A stretch of 64,000 nucleotides of DNA from Halomonas organivorans (GTDB taxonomy: Bacteria > Pseudomonadota > Gammaproteobacteria > Pseudomonadales > Halomonadaceae): NCBI RefSeq assembly GCF_014192055.1, contig NZ_JACHXM010000002.1, positions 124,001 through 188,000 of the forward strand. The letters are read 5' to 3'. A program made the translations under genes and the position numbers. Below are positions 19,463-29,340 of the stretch, piece by piece. The notes beneath the pieces were generated by a model. That model was not told where the DNA came from and ran no database searches. It saw nothing but the letters and a program-made list of their open reading frames with translations. Numbering within the stretch: position 1 is the first letter of the stretch; each line of letters begins with the position of its first letter.

Positions 19463-20515
19463 ATGAGCCAAGCCCATTCCTATGCGGCCCACGCCGCCGA
19501 CCAGCCACTGGCCCCCTACACCTTCGAGCGTCGCGAGCCACGCGCGGACGACGTCGCCATCGAGATCCTCTACTGCGGCGTCTGCCACAGCGACCTGCAC
19601 TATGCGCAGAACGACTGGGGGGCCACCGAATACCCGATCGTCCCGGGCCACGAGATCGTCGGCCGCGTCACCGCCGTGGGCAGCGACGTCAGCCAGTTCC
19701 GGGTCGGCGATGTCGTCGGCGTGGGCTGCATGGTCGATTCCTGCCGCCACTGCCATCCCTGCGAGGACGGCCACGAGCAGTACTGCCTGAACGGCTTCAC
19801 CCCGACCTATGGCGCCCCGGATCGCCAGGACGGCGTGTTCACCCAGGGCGGCTACTCCGACAAGATCGTGGTCAACGAGCACTTCGTGCTGCGCATGCCG
19901 GAAGGCATCGACCTGGCCTCCGCCGCGCCGATCCTGTGCGCCGGCATCACCACCTACTCGCCGCTCAAGCACTACGGTGTGAAGGCCGGCGACAAGGTCG
20001 GCGTGATCGGCATGGGCGGCCTCGGCCACATGGGCGTCAAGCTGGCCAAGGCGCTGGGCGCCGAGGTCACCGTGTTCACCCGCTCCGAGGCCAAGATCGA
20101 GGAAGCCCGTCGCCACGGCGCTCATCACGTCGTCGTCTCCACCGACGAGGAGCAGATGGCCGCGGTCGCCGAGACCTACGACTTCATGCTCGACACCGTG
20201 CCGGTGCAGCACGATATCAACCCGTACCTCGGCGCCCTGAAGTACGACGGCACCCACATCCTGGTCGGCCTGCTCGAGCCTATCGAACCGGCCGTGCAGG
20301 CCTTCAACCTGGTGTTCAAGCGCCGCGTGCTGGCCGGCTCGCTGATCGGCGGCATCGAAGAGACCCAGGAGCTGCTCGACTTCTGCGCCGAGCACGACAT
20401 CCGCTGCGACGTCGAGATGATCGACATCCAGGACATCAACACCGCCTTCGAGCGCATGCAGAAGAGCGACGTGCGCTACCGCTTCGTCATCGACATGGCC
20501 TCGCTCAAGGACTGA
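19463..20515 (+). CDS. Zinc-dependent alcohol dehydrogenase (YahK/CAD-like)
   Basis: A 350-residue medium-chain dehydrogenase. Catalytic zinc ligands are Cys41 (CGVCHSDLHY) and the GHE at 62-64; four structural-zinc cysteines lie at 94, 97, 100 and 108. The Rossmann motif is GMGGLGHMG. The closest recognised type is the YahK/cinnamyl-alcohol group of broad NADP-linked aldehyde reductases. A 13-bp-stem terminator follows, so it is a separate transcript from the next reductase. Confidence 0.9.
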   Translation: MSQAHSYAAHAADQPLAPYTFERREPRADDVAIEILYCGVCHSDLHYAQNDWGATEYPIVPGHEIVGRVTAVGSDVSQFRVGDVVGVGCMVDSCRHCHPCEDGHEQYCLNGFTPTYGAPDRQDGVFTQGGYSDKIVVNEHFVLRMPEGIDLASAAPILCAGITTYSPLKHYGVKAGDKVGVIGMGGLGHMGVKLAKALGAEVTVFTRSEAKIEEARRHGAHHVVVSTDEEQMAAVAETYDFMLDTVPVQHDINPYLGALKYDGTHILVGLLEPIEPAVQAFNLVFKRRVLAGSLIGGIEETQELLDFCAEHDIRCDVEMIDIQDINTAFERMQKSDVRYRFVIDMASLKD

Positions 20516-20532
20516 TGTCCTCATCCCCTCGA

Positions 20533-20562
20533 CCGCCGGCCGCCCTCCTGGGCGGCCGGCGG
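20533..20562 (+). terminator. Terminator after alcohol dehydrogenase
   Basis: A perfect 13-bp stem (CCGCCGGCCGCCC) with a TCCT loop, 17 bases after the stop; no T-run. Confidence 0.65.
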
Positions 20563-20655
20563 CGTCGCGGACCCGGTTCATTGGCCGTCCATCACCTGCA
20601 TGACGTAGGCTGTGAACCGCACGAATCTCGCCACCCTCCATCAGGAGAGCACGAC

Positions 20656-21654
20656 ATGCAGTCACGCTACTTCACCATCCACGCCCACCCGGAAGGCACG
20701 CCGGAACGCGAGCTGTTCGCGCTGGAAACCGCCGAGCTGCCGGCGCTGGCCGAGGGCGAGGTGCGGGTGCGCAACACCTGGCTGTCGGTGGACCCCTACA
20801 TGCGCGGCCGCATGAGCGGCGTCACCACCTACATCGACCCCTTCGAGCTGGGCGCGCCGCTGCAAGGCGCGGCCATCGGCGAGGTCATCGAATCCCGCGC
20901 TGAGGCCTTCCCCACAGGCACCCGGGTGCGCCACATGGGCGGCTGGCGGGACATCGCCCAATTGCCGGCCGAGCAGCTCGAACACCTGCCCGACTTCGAT
21001 GTGCCGGAACAGGCCTACCTGGGCGTGCTGGGCATGCCGGGCATGACCGCCTGGGCCGGCCTCAACCGCATTGCCGAGATGCAGGAAGGCGACAACGTGC
21101 TGGTCAGCGGCGCCGCCGGCGCCGTAGGCTCGCTGGCCGTGCAGCTGGCCAAGGCCAAGGGCGGCACCGTGGTCGGCATCGCCGGCTCGCAGGACAAGCT
21201 CGACTGGCTAGAGTCGCTCGGCGTCAAGGCGGTCAGCTACAAGGATCGCGATGCCGACGAGCTCACCGCGGCGCTACGGGAAGCCTGTCCCGAGGGCTTC
21301 GACGTCTACTACGAGAACGTCGGCGGTATCTGTCTGGAAGCCGCGCTGAACACCCTGCGGGTCGGGGCGCGCATCGCTGTGTGCGGGATGATCGCCCGCT
21401 ACAACGAGGCCACTCCCAGCGCCGGTCCCGACAACCTGGCGATGCTGCTGATCCGTCGTGCCCGCATGGAAGGCTTCATCGTCTTCGACCACTGGGCCCA
21501 CTACCCGCAGTTCCTCGAGGAGGTCGGCCCGCAGGTCGAAAGCGGCCGCCTCGACGACGACGAGACCGTGGAAGACGGCCTGGAACGCACCCCGGACGCC
21601 TTCCTCAAGCTGTTCGAGGGCGCCAACCGCGGCAAGATGCTGGTTCGCCTGTGA
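20656..21654 (+). CDS. NADP-dependent MDR oxidoreductase (CurA-like)
   Basis: A 332-residue zinc-free medium-chain reductase of the leukotriene B4 dehydrogenase/CurA group. It has the N-terminal VDPYMRGRMSG motif and an NADP site VSGAAGAVGSLAVQLAK. Members reduce alpha,beta-unsaturated ketones and aldehydes. The ATG at 20656 follows AGGAGA. Its stop overlaps the GTG start of the MocA-like gene (GTGA), so it is coupled to the molybdenum-enzyme operon downstream. Confidence 0.9.
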   Translation: MQSRYFTIHAHPEGTPERELFALETAELPALAEGEVRVRNTWLSVDPYMRGRMSGVTTYIDPFELGAPLQGAAIGEVIESRAEAFPTGTRVRHMGGWRDIAQLPAEQLEHLPDFDVPEQAYLGVLGMPGMTAWAGLNRIAEMQEGDNVLVSGAAGAVGSLAVQLAKAKGGTVVGIAGSQDKLDWLESLGVKAVSYKDRDADELTAALREACPEGFDVYYENVGGICLEAALNTLRVGARIAVCGMIARYNEATPSAGPDNLAMLLIRRARMEGFIVFDHWAHYPQFLEEVGPQVESGRLDDDETVEDGLERTPDAFLKLFEGANRGKMLVRL

Positions 21655-22277
21655 ACCGACCCGACCGGGAAGCTAGCCCGGACGTGCTGGCGGTGATCAT
21701 GGCCGCCGGCGCTTCGCGGCGCTTCGGCGCCGCGGACAAGCGTCTGGCCCGGCTGCCGTCGGGCCAGACGCTGCTGGCCGCCACGGTGGCCAGGGCCGTC
21801 GGCGCGTTTGCACACCTGCGCGTGGTGCTTCGCGACGAGGACGATCCCGTCGCCCTGGGGCTCGCCCCGGATACGCCGCTGATCCGTGCGCCCCATGCCG
21901 GCGACGGGCTCGGCGCCAGCCTCGCCGACGCCTTCGCCGCCCTGGCGAAGGACGATGCCCTGGCCGAGTTCGAGGCCGCCGCGGTGCTGCTCGGCGATAT
22001 GCCGGCCCTGGCCGACGAGACGCTGAAGCGGCTGCTGGATCACGCCGCCAGAGAGCGCATCGTGCGCCCCCGCCACGCCGGCCGCCCCGGGCATCCGGTG
22101 CTGTTCGGCCGCGCCTACTGGAGCGAACTCGCCAGTCTCGGCGGCGACGAAGGCGCACGCCGCGTGATCGCCCGCCACCGAGGCCACTGCCTCGAGCTTG
22201 CGATGGGCGATCCCGGCATCCACCTGGACATCGACATCGCCTCGGACCTGGCAGCCCTGCCTCGAGGCTTAGCGTGA
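21651..22277 (+). CDS. MocA-like molybdenum cofactor nucleotidyltransferase
   Basis: A 208-residue NTP-transferase with the N-terminal AAGASRRFGAADKRL loop and the catalytic LGDMPAL metal motif of the MobA/MocA group. Because it precedes a molybdenum hydroxylase and XdhC, it most likely attaches CMP to molybdopterin for that enzyme. The GTG start overlaps the upstream stop by four bases. Confidence 0.82.
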   Translation: MNRPDREASPDVLAVIMAAGASRRFGAADKRLARLPSGQTLLAATVARAVGAFAHLRVVLRDEDDPVALGLAPDTPLIRAPHAGDGLGASLADAFAALAKDDALAEFEAAAVLLGDMPALADETLKRLLDHAARERIVRPRHAGRPGHPVLFGRAYWSELASLGGDEGARRVIARHRGHCLELAMGDPGIHLDIDIASDLAALPRGLA

Positions 22278-22360
22278 AAAAGGCCATCCAGCCAAACCGC
22301 TGGCCGAGGTGGCGGCTACACTGCCCCGAGTGAGCGCCCAACAACACAAGGAGAACGACC

Positions 22361-22831
22361 GTGACGACCCTGACCATCAATGGGCAGACCCACGAGGTCG
22401 ACGCCCCGGACAACATGCCCTTGCTGTGGGCCATCCGCGATCTCGTCGGCTTCACCGGCACCAAGTACGGCTGCGGTCGCGGCCTGTGCGGCGCCTGCAC
22501 CGTGCACCTGGACGGCCAGGCCACGCGCAGCTGCATCACCCCGCTTTCCGCCGTGGGTGATCGCGAGATCACCACCATCGAGGCGATCGCCGACGACCCC
22601 ACCGGGGCCAGCGTGCAGCAGGCCTGGCGCGAGCTCGACGTGGTCCAGTGCGGCTACTGCCAGTCCGGCCAGATCATGTCGGCCACCGCGCTGCTGCAGG
22701 GCAACCCGGCGCCGGACGACAGCGCCATCGACGGCGCCATGAGCGGCAACATCTGCCGCTGCGCCACCTATGTACGGATACGCGCCGCCATCCATCAGGC
22801 GGCGGCATCGCTCGGCCAGGAGGTGTCCTGA
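22361..22831 (+). CDS. (2Fe-2S) subunit of molybdenum hydroxylase (IorA-like)
   Basis: A 156-residue iron-sulfur subunit. The N-terminal plant-ferredoxin cluster is in CGRGLCGACTVHLDG, and the C-terminal helical domain holds the second cluster (CGYCQSGQ and ICRC). This two-cluster layout matches IorA of isoquinoline 1-oxidoreductase and other aldehyde or aromatic hydroxylases. It starts with GTG after AAGGAGA. Its stop overlaps the start of the large subunit, showing an operon. Confidence 0.9.
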   Translation: MTTLTINGQTHEVDAPDNMPLLWAIRDLVGFTGTKYGCGRGLCGACTVHLDGQATRSCITPLSAVGDREITTIEAIADDPTGASVQQAWRELDVVQCGYCQSGQIMSATALLQGNPAPDDSAIDGAMSGNICRCATYVRIRAAIHQAAASLGQEVS

Positions 22832-25086
22832 TGCACGTCTTGAAACAGCAAGCACAGTCCCGGGCCGCGGCCGCGCTGTCCACGGTCAACGTCAGCCGCC
22901 GCGGTTTCATGAAGGGCTCCGCCGGGCTCGCCCTGGGGCTCTACATGGCGCCCCTGCTGGGCAGCAAAGGCAGCGCCCGGGCGGACGGCGACAACGGCGA
23001 GTTCGCCCCCAACGCCTTCGTGCGCGTCACGCCGGATGGCGAGGTGGTGGTGATCGCCAAGCACATCGAGATGGGCCAGGGCACCTACACCGGCCTGGCG
23101 ACCCTGGTCGCCGAGGAGCTGGACGCCGACTGGCAGAGGGTCCGCGTCGAGGGTGCCCCGGCCGACACCCAACGCTACCAGAACCTGATGTTCGGCATTC
23201 AAGGCACCGGCGGCAGCACCTCGATCGCCAACTCCTTCGAACAGATGCGCAAGGCCGGTGCCACGGCGCGCGCCATGCTGGTGGCGGCCGCCGCCGAGCG
23301 GCTCGACGTCCCCGCGGACAGCCTGAGCGTCAGCCACAGCAAGGTCGTTCACGAAGGTTCTGGCCGCGAGCTCGACTTCGGCGAGCTGGCCGAGGCCGCC
23401 GCCGACCTCCCGGTACCCGACGAGGTCACGCTGAAATCCCCCGAGCAGTTCACGCTGATCGGCAAGCAGCACCTGATGCGCCAGGATAGCCCGGCCAAGA
23501 CCGACGGCAGCGCGCGATTCACCCAGGACATCCAGCTCGATGGCATGCTGATCGCCGTGCCGGCGCATCCCCCGCGCTTCGGTAGCCGACTGGCCAGCGT
23601 CGACGACGCCGAGGCGCTCAAGGTGCCGGGCGTGGTCGCCAGCGTGCGCTTCCCTTCCCCGACCCGCGGCGGTGACCTGGTCGCCGTGCTGGCGAGCAAC
23701 ACCTGGGCCGCCATCCAGGGACGCGATGCCCTGACGCTGGAGTGGGACGACAGCGACGCCTTCACCATGGGCAGCGAGGCCCTCGAGGCAGATTACCGCG
23801 AGCGAGCCGGCAAGCCTGGCGAGACGGTCACCGATCGCGGCGACGCCGCCTCGGCGCTGGAGGCCGCGGACCAGGTGATCGAGGCCGACTATGTGGTGCC
23901 CTACCTGGCCCACGCGGCCATGGAGCCGCTCAACTGCGTAGTGGAACTCGGCGACGATCGCTGCACCATCCACAACGGCGAGCAGTGGCAGACCATGGAC
24001 CAGCAGCAGGTGGCGCAGCTGCTCGGCCTGTCGCCTGAAAAGGTCATCATTCACCAGCTCTATGCCGGCGGCAGCTTCGGCCGGCGGGCCAACCCGATCA
24101 GCGACTACGTGCTGGAAGCCGTGGCGATCGCCAAGGCCGCCCGCGACCAGGGCAACGACGCGCCGGTCAAGATGGCCTGGACCCGCGAGGACGACACCCG
24201 CGGCGGCCACTATCGTCCCTTCAACTATCATCGCGCCCGCCTGGCCCTGGACGCCGACGGCAACCTGACCGCCTGGCACCAGCGCCTGGTCGGCCAGTCG
24301 ATCATGACCGGCACGCCGATGGAATCGATGATGGTCAAGGACGGCATCGACCCCACCTCCGTGGAGGGGGCCGCCGATCTGGCCTACGCCGTGCCGGCGC
24401 TCAACGTCGAGCTGCATACGCCAAAGGACATCGGCGTGCCGGTGCAGTGGTGGCGCTCCGTGGGCCACACCCACACCGCCTTCTCCACCGAGAGCCTGAT
24501 CGACGAGGCCGCCGTGGCGGCGGGCCAGGATCCCTACCAGTATCGCCGCGAGCGGCTCGGCGAAAACCCGCGCTGGCGCGGCGTGCTCGATCTCGCGGCC
24601 GAGAAGGCCGGCTGGTCGACGCCGCTCGAGTCGAGTGCCGAGGGCGTCAAGCGTGGCCGCGGCATTGCCGTTCACCAGTCGTTCAGCAGCTACGTCGCCC
24701 AGGTCGCCGAGGTCTCGGTGGACGGCGACGGCAAGCTCAAGGTCGATCGGGTGGTGTGCGCCGTGGACTGCGGAGTGGCCGTCAATCCGGACATGATCCG
24801 CGCCCAGATGGAAGGCGGCATCGGCTTCGCCCTGGCGGCGGCGCTGCACAGCGAGCTGACCCTCGAGGACGGTCAGGTGAAGCAGTCCAACTTCCATGAT
24901 TTCCAGGTGCTGCGGCTCAACGAGATGCCCGAGATCGAGGTGCACATCGTGCCATCGGCCGAGGCGCCGACCGGGGTCGGCGAGCCCGGCGTGCCGCCGC
25001 TCGCCCCGGCGGTCACCAACGCCATCCACGCCGCCACTGGCCAGCGCATTCGCCGGCTGCCGATCGGCAACCAGCTCAAGGCCTGA
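22831..25086 (+). CDS. Molybdopterin-binding hydroxylase large subunit (IorB-like)
   Basis: A 751-residue xanthine-dehydrogenase-family subunit. A twin-arginine signal ([16 protein letters not shown]) near residue 24 predicts Tat export of the folded holoenzyme with its small subunit. Two aldehyde-oxidase domains follow, with [17 protein letters not shown] and [14 protein letters not shown] cofactor segments and a C-terminal [16 protein letters not shown] containing the catalytic Glu position. No separate FAD subunit is present, as in the Ior type, so electrons probably go to a cytochrome or the quinone pool. The substrate is an aldehyde or N-heterocycle. Confidence 0.9.
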   Translation: MHVLKQQAQSRAAAALSTVNVSRRGFMKGSAGLALGLYMAPLLGSKGSARADGDNGEFAPNAFVRVTPDGEVVVIAKHIEMGQGTYTGLATLVAEELDADWQRVRVEGAPADTQRYQNLMFGIQGTGGSTSIANSFEQMRKAGATARAMLVAAAAERLDVPADSLSVSHSKVVHEGSGRELDFGELAEAAADLPVPDEVTLKSPEQFTLIGKQHLMRQDSPAKTDGSARFTQDIQLDGMLIAVPAHPPRFGSRLASVDDAEALKVPGVVASVRFPSPTRGGDLVAVLASNTWAAIQGRDALTLEWDDSDAFTMGSEALEADYRERAGKPGETVTDRGDAASALEAADQVIEADYVVPYLAHAAMEPLNCVVELGDDRCTIHNGEQWQTMDQQQVAQLLGLSPEKVIIHQLYAGGSFGRRANPISDYVLEAVAIAKAARDQGNDAPVKMAWTREDDTRGGHYRPFNYHRARLALDADGNLTAWHQRLVGQSIMTGTPMESMMVKDGIDPTSVEGAADLAYAVPALNVELHTPKDIGVPVQWWRSVGHTHTAFSTESLIDEAAVAAGQDPYQYRRERLGENPRWRGVLDLAAEKAGWSTPLESSAEGVKRGRGIAVHQSFSSYVAQVAEVSVDGDGKLKVDRVVCAVDCGVAVNPDMIRAQMEGGIGFALAAALHSELTLEDGQVKQSNFHDFQVLRLNEMPEIEVHIVPSAEAPTGVGEPGVPPLAPAVTNAIHAATGQRIRRLPIGNQLKA

Positions 25087-25088
25087 CC

Positions 25089-26066
25089 GTGCGAGCGCTG
25101 GACAAGGAAGTGGTCGAGGCCGCGCGGCGCTGGCACGCCGCCGGTCACGACCTGTGGTGGTGCACGGTACTGTCGACCTTCGGCTCCGCGCCGCGCGAAC
25201 CGGGCGCCCTGCTGGTCGCCCGGGCCGACGGCCGCCACGTCGGTTCGCTGTCCGGCGGCTGCGTGGAGGAAGATTTCCTGGCGCGGCTCCAGGCGGGAGA
25301 CTTCCGGGCCCGCGCCCAGGTCGTCACCTACGGCAACGGTGACGATACGCTGGGCGGCAGCCGGGTGCGCCTGCCCTGCGACGGGCGTCTCGAGGTGCTC
25401 GTCGAGCACTGGCCGGTCACGGCGCGCGATGCAAGAGGCACCGTCGCCGATGAGCTCGATGCCTACGCCGAAGCCCTGCAGGGCGGTCAGTTGATGGAGC
25501 GCCGTCTTCATCTCGACGACGGGCGCAGCCGCTGGGCGCTCGCCGAGGGCATGGGCCCGGGCGTCGAACACGGAGAGCAGTCGGTCCGTATTCGCGTTGG
25601 CCCCACCGCGCGCCTGCTGGTCGCCGGCATCTCGCCGGTCAGCCAGTACTGCGTGCAGTTCGCCCAGGCGCTGGGCTTTGAGGTGGTGGTATGCGATCCA
25701 CGCCCCGAGGCCTGGGAGGACTTCGAGGCCGGCGACGCCGACTGCCGGCGTGAACTGCCGAGCGAATTCCTGCGCCGCGAGGGCGCCCATCGCATGACGG
25801 CGGTCGTGGCGTTGACCCACGACCCGCGCCTGGACGACCTGACCATGCTCGAGGCCGTGCGCGGCGACGCCTTCTACATCGGCGTCATGGGCTCCCGGCG
25901 CACCTCCGAGAAGCGCGCCGAACGCCTGCGGCGCAGCGGCGGCATCGACGAGGCGGCGCTCGCGCGCATCCGCATGCCGATCGGCCTGGACCTGGGCAGC
26001 AAGACGCCGGCAGAGATCGCCCTGGCAACGGTGGGCGATGTGGTCAGGGTCATGCGCGGACGCTGA
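25089..26066 (+). CDS. XdhC-family Mo-cofactor insertion protein
   Basis: A 325-residue XdhC/CoxI protein with the N-terminal [11 protein letters not shown] and [11 protein letters not shown] motifs and a C-terminal Rossmann domain ending [17 protein letters not shown]. These proteins bind, sulfurate and insert molybdenum cofactor into hydroxylases. It starts with GTG two bases after the large-subunit stop and closes the operon. A terminator follows. Confidence 0.9.
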   Translation: MRALDKEVVEAARRWHAAGHDLWWCTVLSTFGSAPREPGALLVARADGRHVGSLSGGCVEEDFLARLQAGDFRARAQVVTYGNGDDTLGGSRVRLPCDGRLEVLVEHWPVTARDARGTVADELDAYAEALQGGQLMERRLHLDDGRSRWALAEGMGPGVEHGEQSVRIRVGPTARLLVAGISPVSQYCVQFAQALGFEVVVCDPRPEAWEDFEAGDADCRRELPSEFLRREGAHRMTAVVALTHDPRLDDLTMLEAVRGDAFYIGVMGSRRTSEKRAERLRRSGGIDEAALARIRMPIGLDLGSKTPAEIALATVGDVVRVMRGR

Positions 26067-26090
26067 GGCCAGCGTCTTCCCCTCCCACAC

Positions 26091-26120
26091 GACGATGCCC
26101 CGCCGAAGCGGGGCATCGTC
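26091..26120. terminator. Bidirectional terminator after the Mo-hydroxylase operon
   Basis: A perfect 13-bp stem (GACGATGCCCCGC) with a CGAA tetraloop between two convergent genes. Confidence 0.7.
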
Positions 26121-26141
26121 GTATCGCTGAAAGGGCCTTGC

Positions 26142-26423
26142 TCAGGTAGTGGCATCCTTGGCCGGTGCCAGACTGTCGTCGGAGGCAGTGAAGCGAGTCT
26201 CGGCGCTGTGGCTCAGCAGGGCGGCGCGGGCCTGCTGCATGGCGGCACTGCCGCCCTGGATCTGGTTGGCTTCAACGGCATGTGCTGCGCCCGGGGCCTG
26301 CTGGCTCAGGGTGGACAGCGACTCCTGATGCAGTTGCAGGGCACGCTCGGCGGCGTTGTCGGCCTGAGCGGCCAGCGGCAGTGCGGCAATGAGCAGGGCG
26401 GAGAGGGTCAGCTTGGTTTTCAT
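26142..26423 (-). CDS. Small secreted protein, 93 aa (paralogue of 18976-19257)
   Basis: A 93-residue secreted protein with signal MKTKLTLSALLIAALPLAAQA and mature start DNAAERALQL. It is clearly homologous along its full length to the protein at 18976-19257. Both end in a DD-x-L-x-PA-x2-AT tail. The upstream leader is unusually AT-rich and carries an 8-bp inverted repeat AAACTGCT / AGCAGTTT at 26459-26490, a candidate operator. Function is unknown. Confidence 0.75.
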   Translation of the reverse strand: MKTKLTLSALLIAALPLAAQADNAAERALQLHQESLSTLSQQAPGAAHAVEANQIQGGSAAMQQARAALLSHSAETRFTASDDSLAPAKDATT

Positions 26424-26591
26424 GGTCAGCCTCCTTGTGGCGTCGTGTGCGGGGTGTCAAACTGCTTCGCGTTTTATTTGTTAGCAGTTTAACTTTCTGC
26501 CAATACGAACAAAAGAGACTGTTTTCGGATAATAAATTCGATTTTATAGAAAAAAATTCACCAGACATCGCCCCTGTCACCCGTTATTCCA

Positions 26592-26621
26592 CGGGTCGCC
26601 CCCGCCACAGGGGACGACCCG
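26592..26621 (-). terminator. Terminator of the methyltransferase gene
   Basis: An inverted repeat with outer arms CGGGTCG/CGACCCG and inner CCCC/GGGG, just past the stop of the minus-strand methyltransferase. Confidence 0.45.
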
Positions 26622-26637
26622 CGTCATGCCGGCCGTC

Positions 26638-27522
26638 TCATTCCCGGGGCTGATCGGGCTTGCGGGCGACGACGGTCCACGAGCTCGAGCCCATGACGAT
26701 CTTGCCGCCCTGCTCGAAGGGCGCCAGGGCGCGGCGCAGGGCCGCCTCGATCTCGGGACGCTGGCGCTCGGCCTCCTCGCCAGCCTCACGGAACACCTCC
26801 CCTGCCGGCCCCAGGGCAAGCTGGAAGCGCATGGCATTCTCGACCGAATCGCCCACCTCCACCGGGCCGTCGTTGCGATCGAAGCCGATATCCACGAAGC
26901 CGGCGCTTTCCAGCTGCTGTCGTACCACCTCGGGATTGGCCATCGAAAAGGGACCGGGGCCGCAGGTCCGGGCCTCTTCCCCGGGAGGCGGCAGGAAGTC
27001 GAGCACCACCTGCCTGGGCAGCCCCAGCCAGGGGTTGTCCTCGATGTCGCGCCAGACGATGAACATCAGCTCCCCGCCGGGCTTCAACGCCTTGAAGATG
27101 TTGCGCATGGCAGGCACCGGATGCTCGAAGAACATCATGCCGAAGCGCGAGAAGCACAGGTCGAAGTCCGCCGCGAAGGGATAACGTTCCACGTCGGCGG
27201 CCTCGAAGCGCACGTTGGTGACACCAGCCTTCTCGGCGCGGCGCCGGGCGTCTTCCAGGAAGGCATCGACGCAGTCGATGCCCAGCACCTGGCCCTCGGG
27301 CCCGGTCATCCGGGCGAGCTGGATGGCGGTGTCGCCCCAGCCGCAGCCTACGTCGAGAATGCGCGAGCCAGGCGCCACCTCGAGATCCTCGAGGGGCACG
27401 CGACTGTGGAAGCTCAGGCCATTCATCAGAATGTCCTGGAAGCGGTTGAACTTGTCGGCCAGCGTGTCGTTCCAGAACTCGACGTACTCGCTGGCCGGCC
27501 GGGATGCGGAAGGAGTGCTCAT
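26638..27522 (-). CDS. Class I SAM-dependent methyltransferase
   Basis: A 294-residue methyltransferase with motif I ILDVGCGWGDTA, an acidic GIDCVDAF ribose loop, motif II around DLCFSRFGMMFF and KALKPGGELMFIVW. It resembles UbiE/small-molecule methyltransferases. The acceptor is unknown. The start is placed at 27522 because a strong GGGGAGG lies just upstream. It appears monocistronic. Confidence 0.88.
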   Translation of the reverse strand: MSTPSASRPASEYVEFWNDTLADKFNRFQDILMNGLSFHSRVPLEDLEVAPGSRILDVGCGWGDTAIQLARMTGPEGQVLGIDCVDAFLEDARRRAEKAGVTNVRFEAADVERYPFAADFDLCFSRFGMMFFEHPVPAMRNIFKALKPGGELMFIVWRDIEDNPWLGLPRQVVLDFLPPPGEEARTCGPGPFSMANPEVVRQQLESAGFVDIGFDRNDGPVEVGDSVENAMRFQLALGPAGEVFREAGEEAERQRPEIEAALRRALAPFEQGGKIVMGSSSWTVVARKPDQPRE

Positions 27523-27670
27523 GGCGGCCTCCCCTGGCGTGCCGGATGGCACGACCGAACCATGGAAACCGCGTGTCGGCAGGTGACGTCCCTATCGCCC
27601 CTGACGGCATCGCGGGGCGTGTCTCTTAGTTCTAGCAGCCTGTCGCAAATCCGGCGCCCCTTCCGGGCGG

Positions 27671-28537
27671 CTAGACCAGCGGCAGGCAGACATCGGTCAC
27701 CAATGCGTGTTCCGGCGTCTCCGGCATCAGGTTGCGATAATGGAAGAACAGCGGAAAGTCGCGCAGTTCCTCGCCGCTTTCCGGCAGCCATTCGCGATAC
27801 AGATAGTAGGCGGCCTCGTCGAGGCGATCATGGCTGCCGCGATGCCGTACCACGGCACAGCGCCCTCCGGGAATCCGCTTGTTGACGATGCCATGCTCGT
27901 TGTCCGGCACGCGGGCCGACACCGAGCCACAGATGTCGAAGCGGAATTGCGCCGGTGGCGTGGTTGCCGGGTCGTCATAGGCGATGCCGAGCGTCTCCGC
28001 GGTGGCCACGGGTGACAGGCCAGTGGCCTTGCGCCACTCGATGAAGGTCTGCGCCGAGGCATTGATCAGCGCCGGGTCACCACGGTGCTCGAGCACCGCC
28101 ACCCGGGTATCCGGAAAATCGATGAGCGTGACGTCCATAGGGTGTCTCCGTTCTCGTCTGGGTAGTTGATAGGTCTGGGTCCAGGGCCGCCAGTCTGCCG
28201 CCCGGCGAAATCGAGTGGGGGTCTGGCCGAAGGCCTTCTTGAAGGCACGAGCAAACGACTCGGGGTTCTCGAAACCGGCTTCCAGTGCGATGTCCAGGAT
28301 CGACGTCTCGGCCTCGAAGGCCAGGCGATAGGACGCCCGACGCAGCCGCATCAGCTGGATGTAGCGCGCCACGCTGATCCCCGCATACAGGGAGAACTGG
28401 CGATGAAAATGGTACTTCGAGAAGTTCGCGACCCGGCTCAGATGCTCCACCGTCAGCGTTTCGCCGAGGTGCTCGTCGATATGCGCGAAGACCCGATCGA
28501 AGCGCGCCGCATAGGCCGCGACCCTGCTGTCCTTCAT
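27671..28537 (-). CDS. AraC-family regulator with GyrI-like effector domain
   Basis: A 288-residue regulator. The N-terminal AraC double HTH includes HLSRVANFSKYHFHRQF and LEAGFENPESFARAFKKAFGQTP. The C-terminal GyrI-like/SOUL-type ligand domain contains FDICGSVSARVPDN and YYLYREWLPESGEE. This architecture (as in Rob and SbmC-type proteins) senses hydrophobic cations or toxins. It is divergent from the DinB-family gene, its most likely local target. Confidence 0.88.
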   Translation of the reverse strand: MKDSRVAAYAARFDRVFAHIDEHLGETLTVEHLSRVANFSKYHFHRQFSLYAGISVARYIQLMRLRRASYRLAFEAETSILDIALEAGFENPESFARAFKKAFGQTPTRFRRAADWRPWTQTYQLPRRERRHPMDVTLIDFPDTRVAVLEHRGDPALINASAQTFIEWRKATGLSPVATAETLGIAYDDPATTPPAQFRFDICGSVSARVPDNEHGIVNKRIPGGRCAVVRHRGSHDRLDEAAYYLYREWLPESGEELRDFPLFFHYRNLMPETPEHALVTDVCLPLV

Positions 28538-28748
28538 GGCATCCCCCTGCCCTCGACACGTGGCCACTATAGCCCCGGGCATGCCCGACGAGCCTGACCG
28601 ATCTTGCTCAATGCCCCCACGCCCCAGAAGCATCGGCTCTGCTCTCCTGACAGCCGCCAACGCACGGCTGCGCGCGGCGGCCGGTGGCTGGTACAGTGAA
28701 GCGATCTCGCGTACCCGGTTGTCCCCTCACCGATGGAGAGCAGGCCCC

Positions 28749-29291
28749 ATGACTCTCAAGTGCCATCTTGAACTGCTGGCTTCCTACAACCAGTGGATGA
28801 ACGCCAAGGTATACGAGGCCGCAAGCCGGCTTTCTCCAGAGGAACTCGCCCGGGACCGAGGCGCCTTCTTCGACTCTATCCTCGGCACCCTCAACCACAT
28901 CGTGGTCGCCGATACCATCTGGCTCCAGCGCTTCGCGACTCACCCGGCCTGCGTCGACACGCTCCGCGAGATAGCGACGCTCCCGACACCGACGCGCCTG
29001 GATGAAGTGATCTTCCGCGACTTTCAGGATCTCTACGGCCACCGCATATGGCTGGATGAGCGCATCATCCACTGGATCGACGGACTCGAGGAGAGTGACC
29101 TGGACTGGGTGCTGGATTACCACAACGTCAAGGGCATGGCGGCCAGCCGGCGCTTTTCCAGCCTGCTCTTGCACTTCTTCAACCACCAGACCCATCATCG
29201 CGGCCAGGTGACCACCCTGCTGTCCCAGGCCGGCGAGGACGTCGGCACCACCGACCTGCTGGCACTGATTCCCGAAGAACCGGCAAGCTGA
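28749..29291 (+). CDS. DinB-family protein
   Basis: A 180-residue four-helix-bundle protein. Metal-ligand histidines are in NHIVVAD and in HFFNHQTHHRGQV, the pattern of the DinB/YfiT metal-binding fold. Members act as thiol-dependent transferases or stress proteins; E. coli DNA polymerase DinB is unrelated. It lies divergent to the AraC-GyrI regulator with a 211-bp gap. Confidence 0.85.
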   Translation: MTLKCHLELLASYNQWMNAKVYEAASRLSPEELARDRGAFFDSILGTLNHIVVADTIWLQRFATHPACVDTLREIATLPTPTRLDEVIFRDFQDLYGHRIWLDERIIHWIDGLEESDLDWVLDYHNVKGMAASRRFSSLLLHFFNHQTHHRGQVTTLLSQAGEDVGTTDLLALIPEEPAS

Positions 29292-29340
29292 CCCGACGAT
29301 CGGCGAACCCGCCGCGTGTTCCATGGGGTCAGGCCAAGGA

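Noticed and set aside
28749..29291. DNA polymerase IV (dinB)
   Set aside because: The protein belongs to the unrelated DinB/YfiT metal-binding four-helix family, not the Y-family polymerases.
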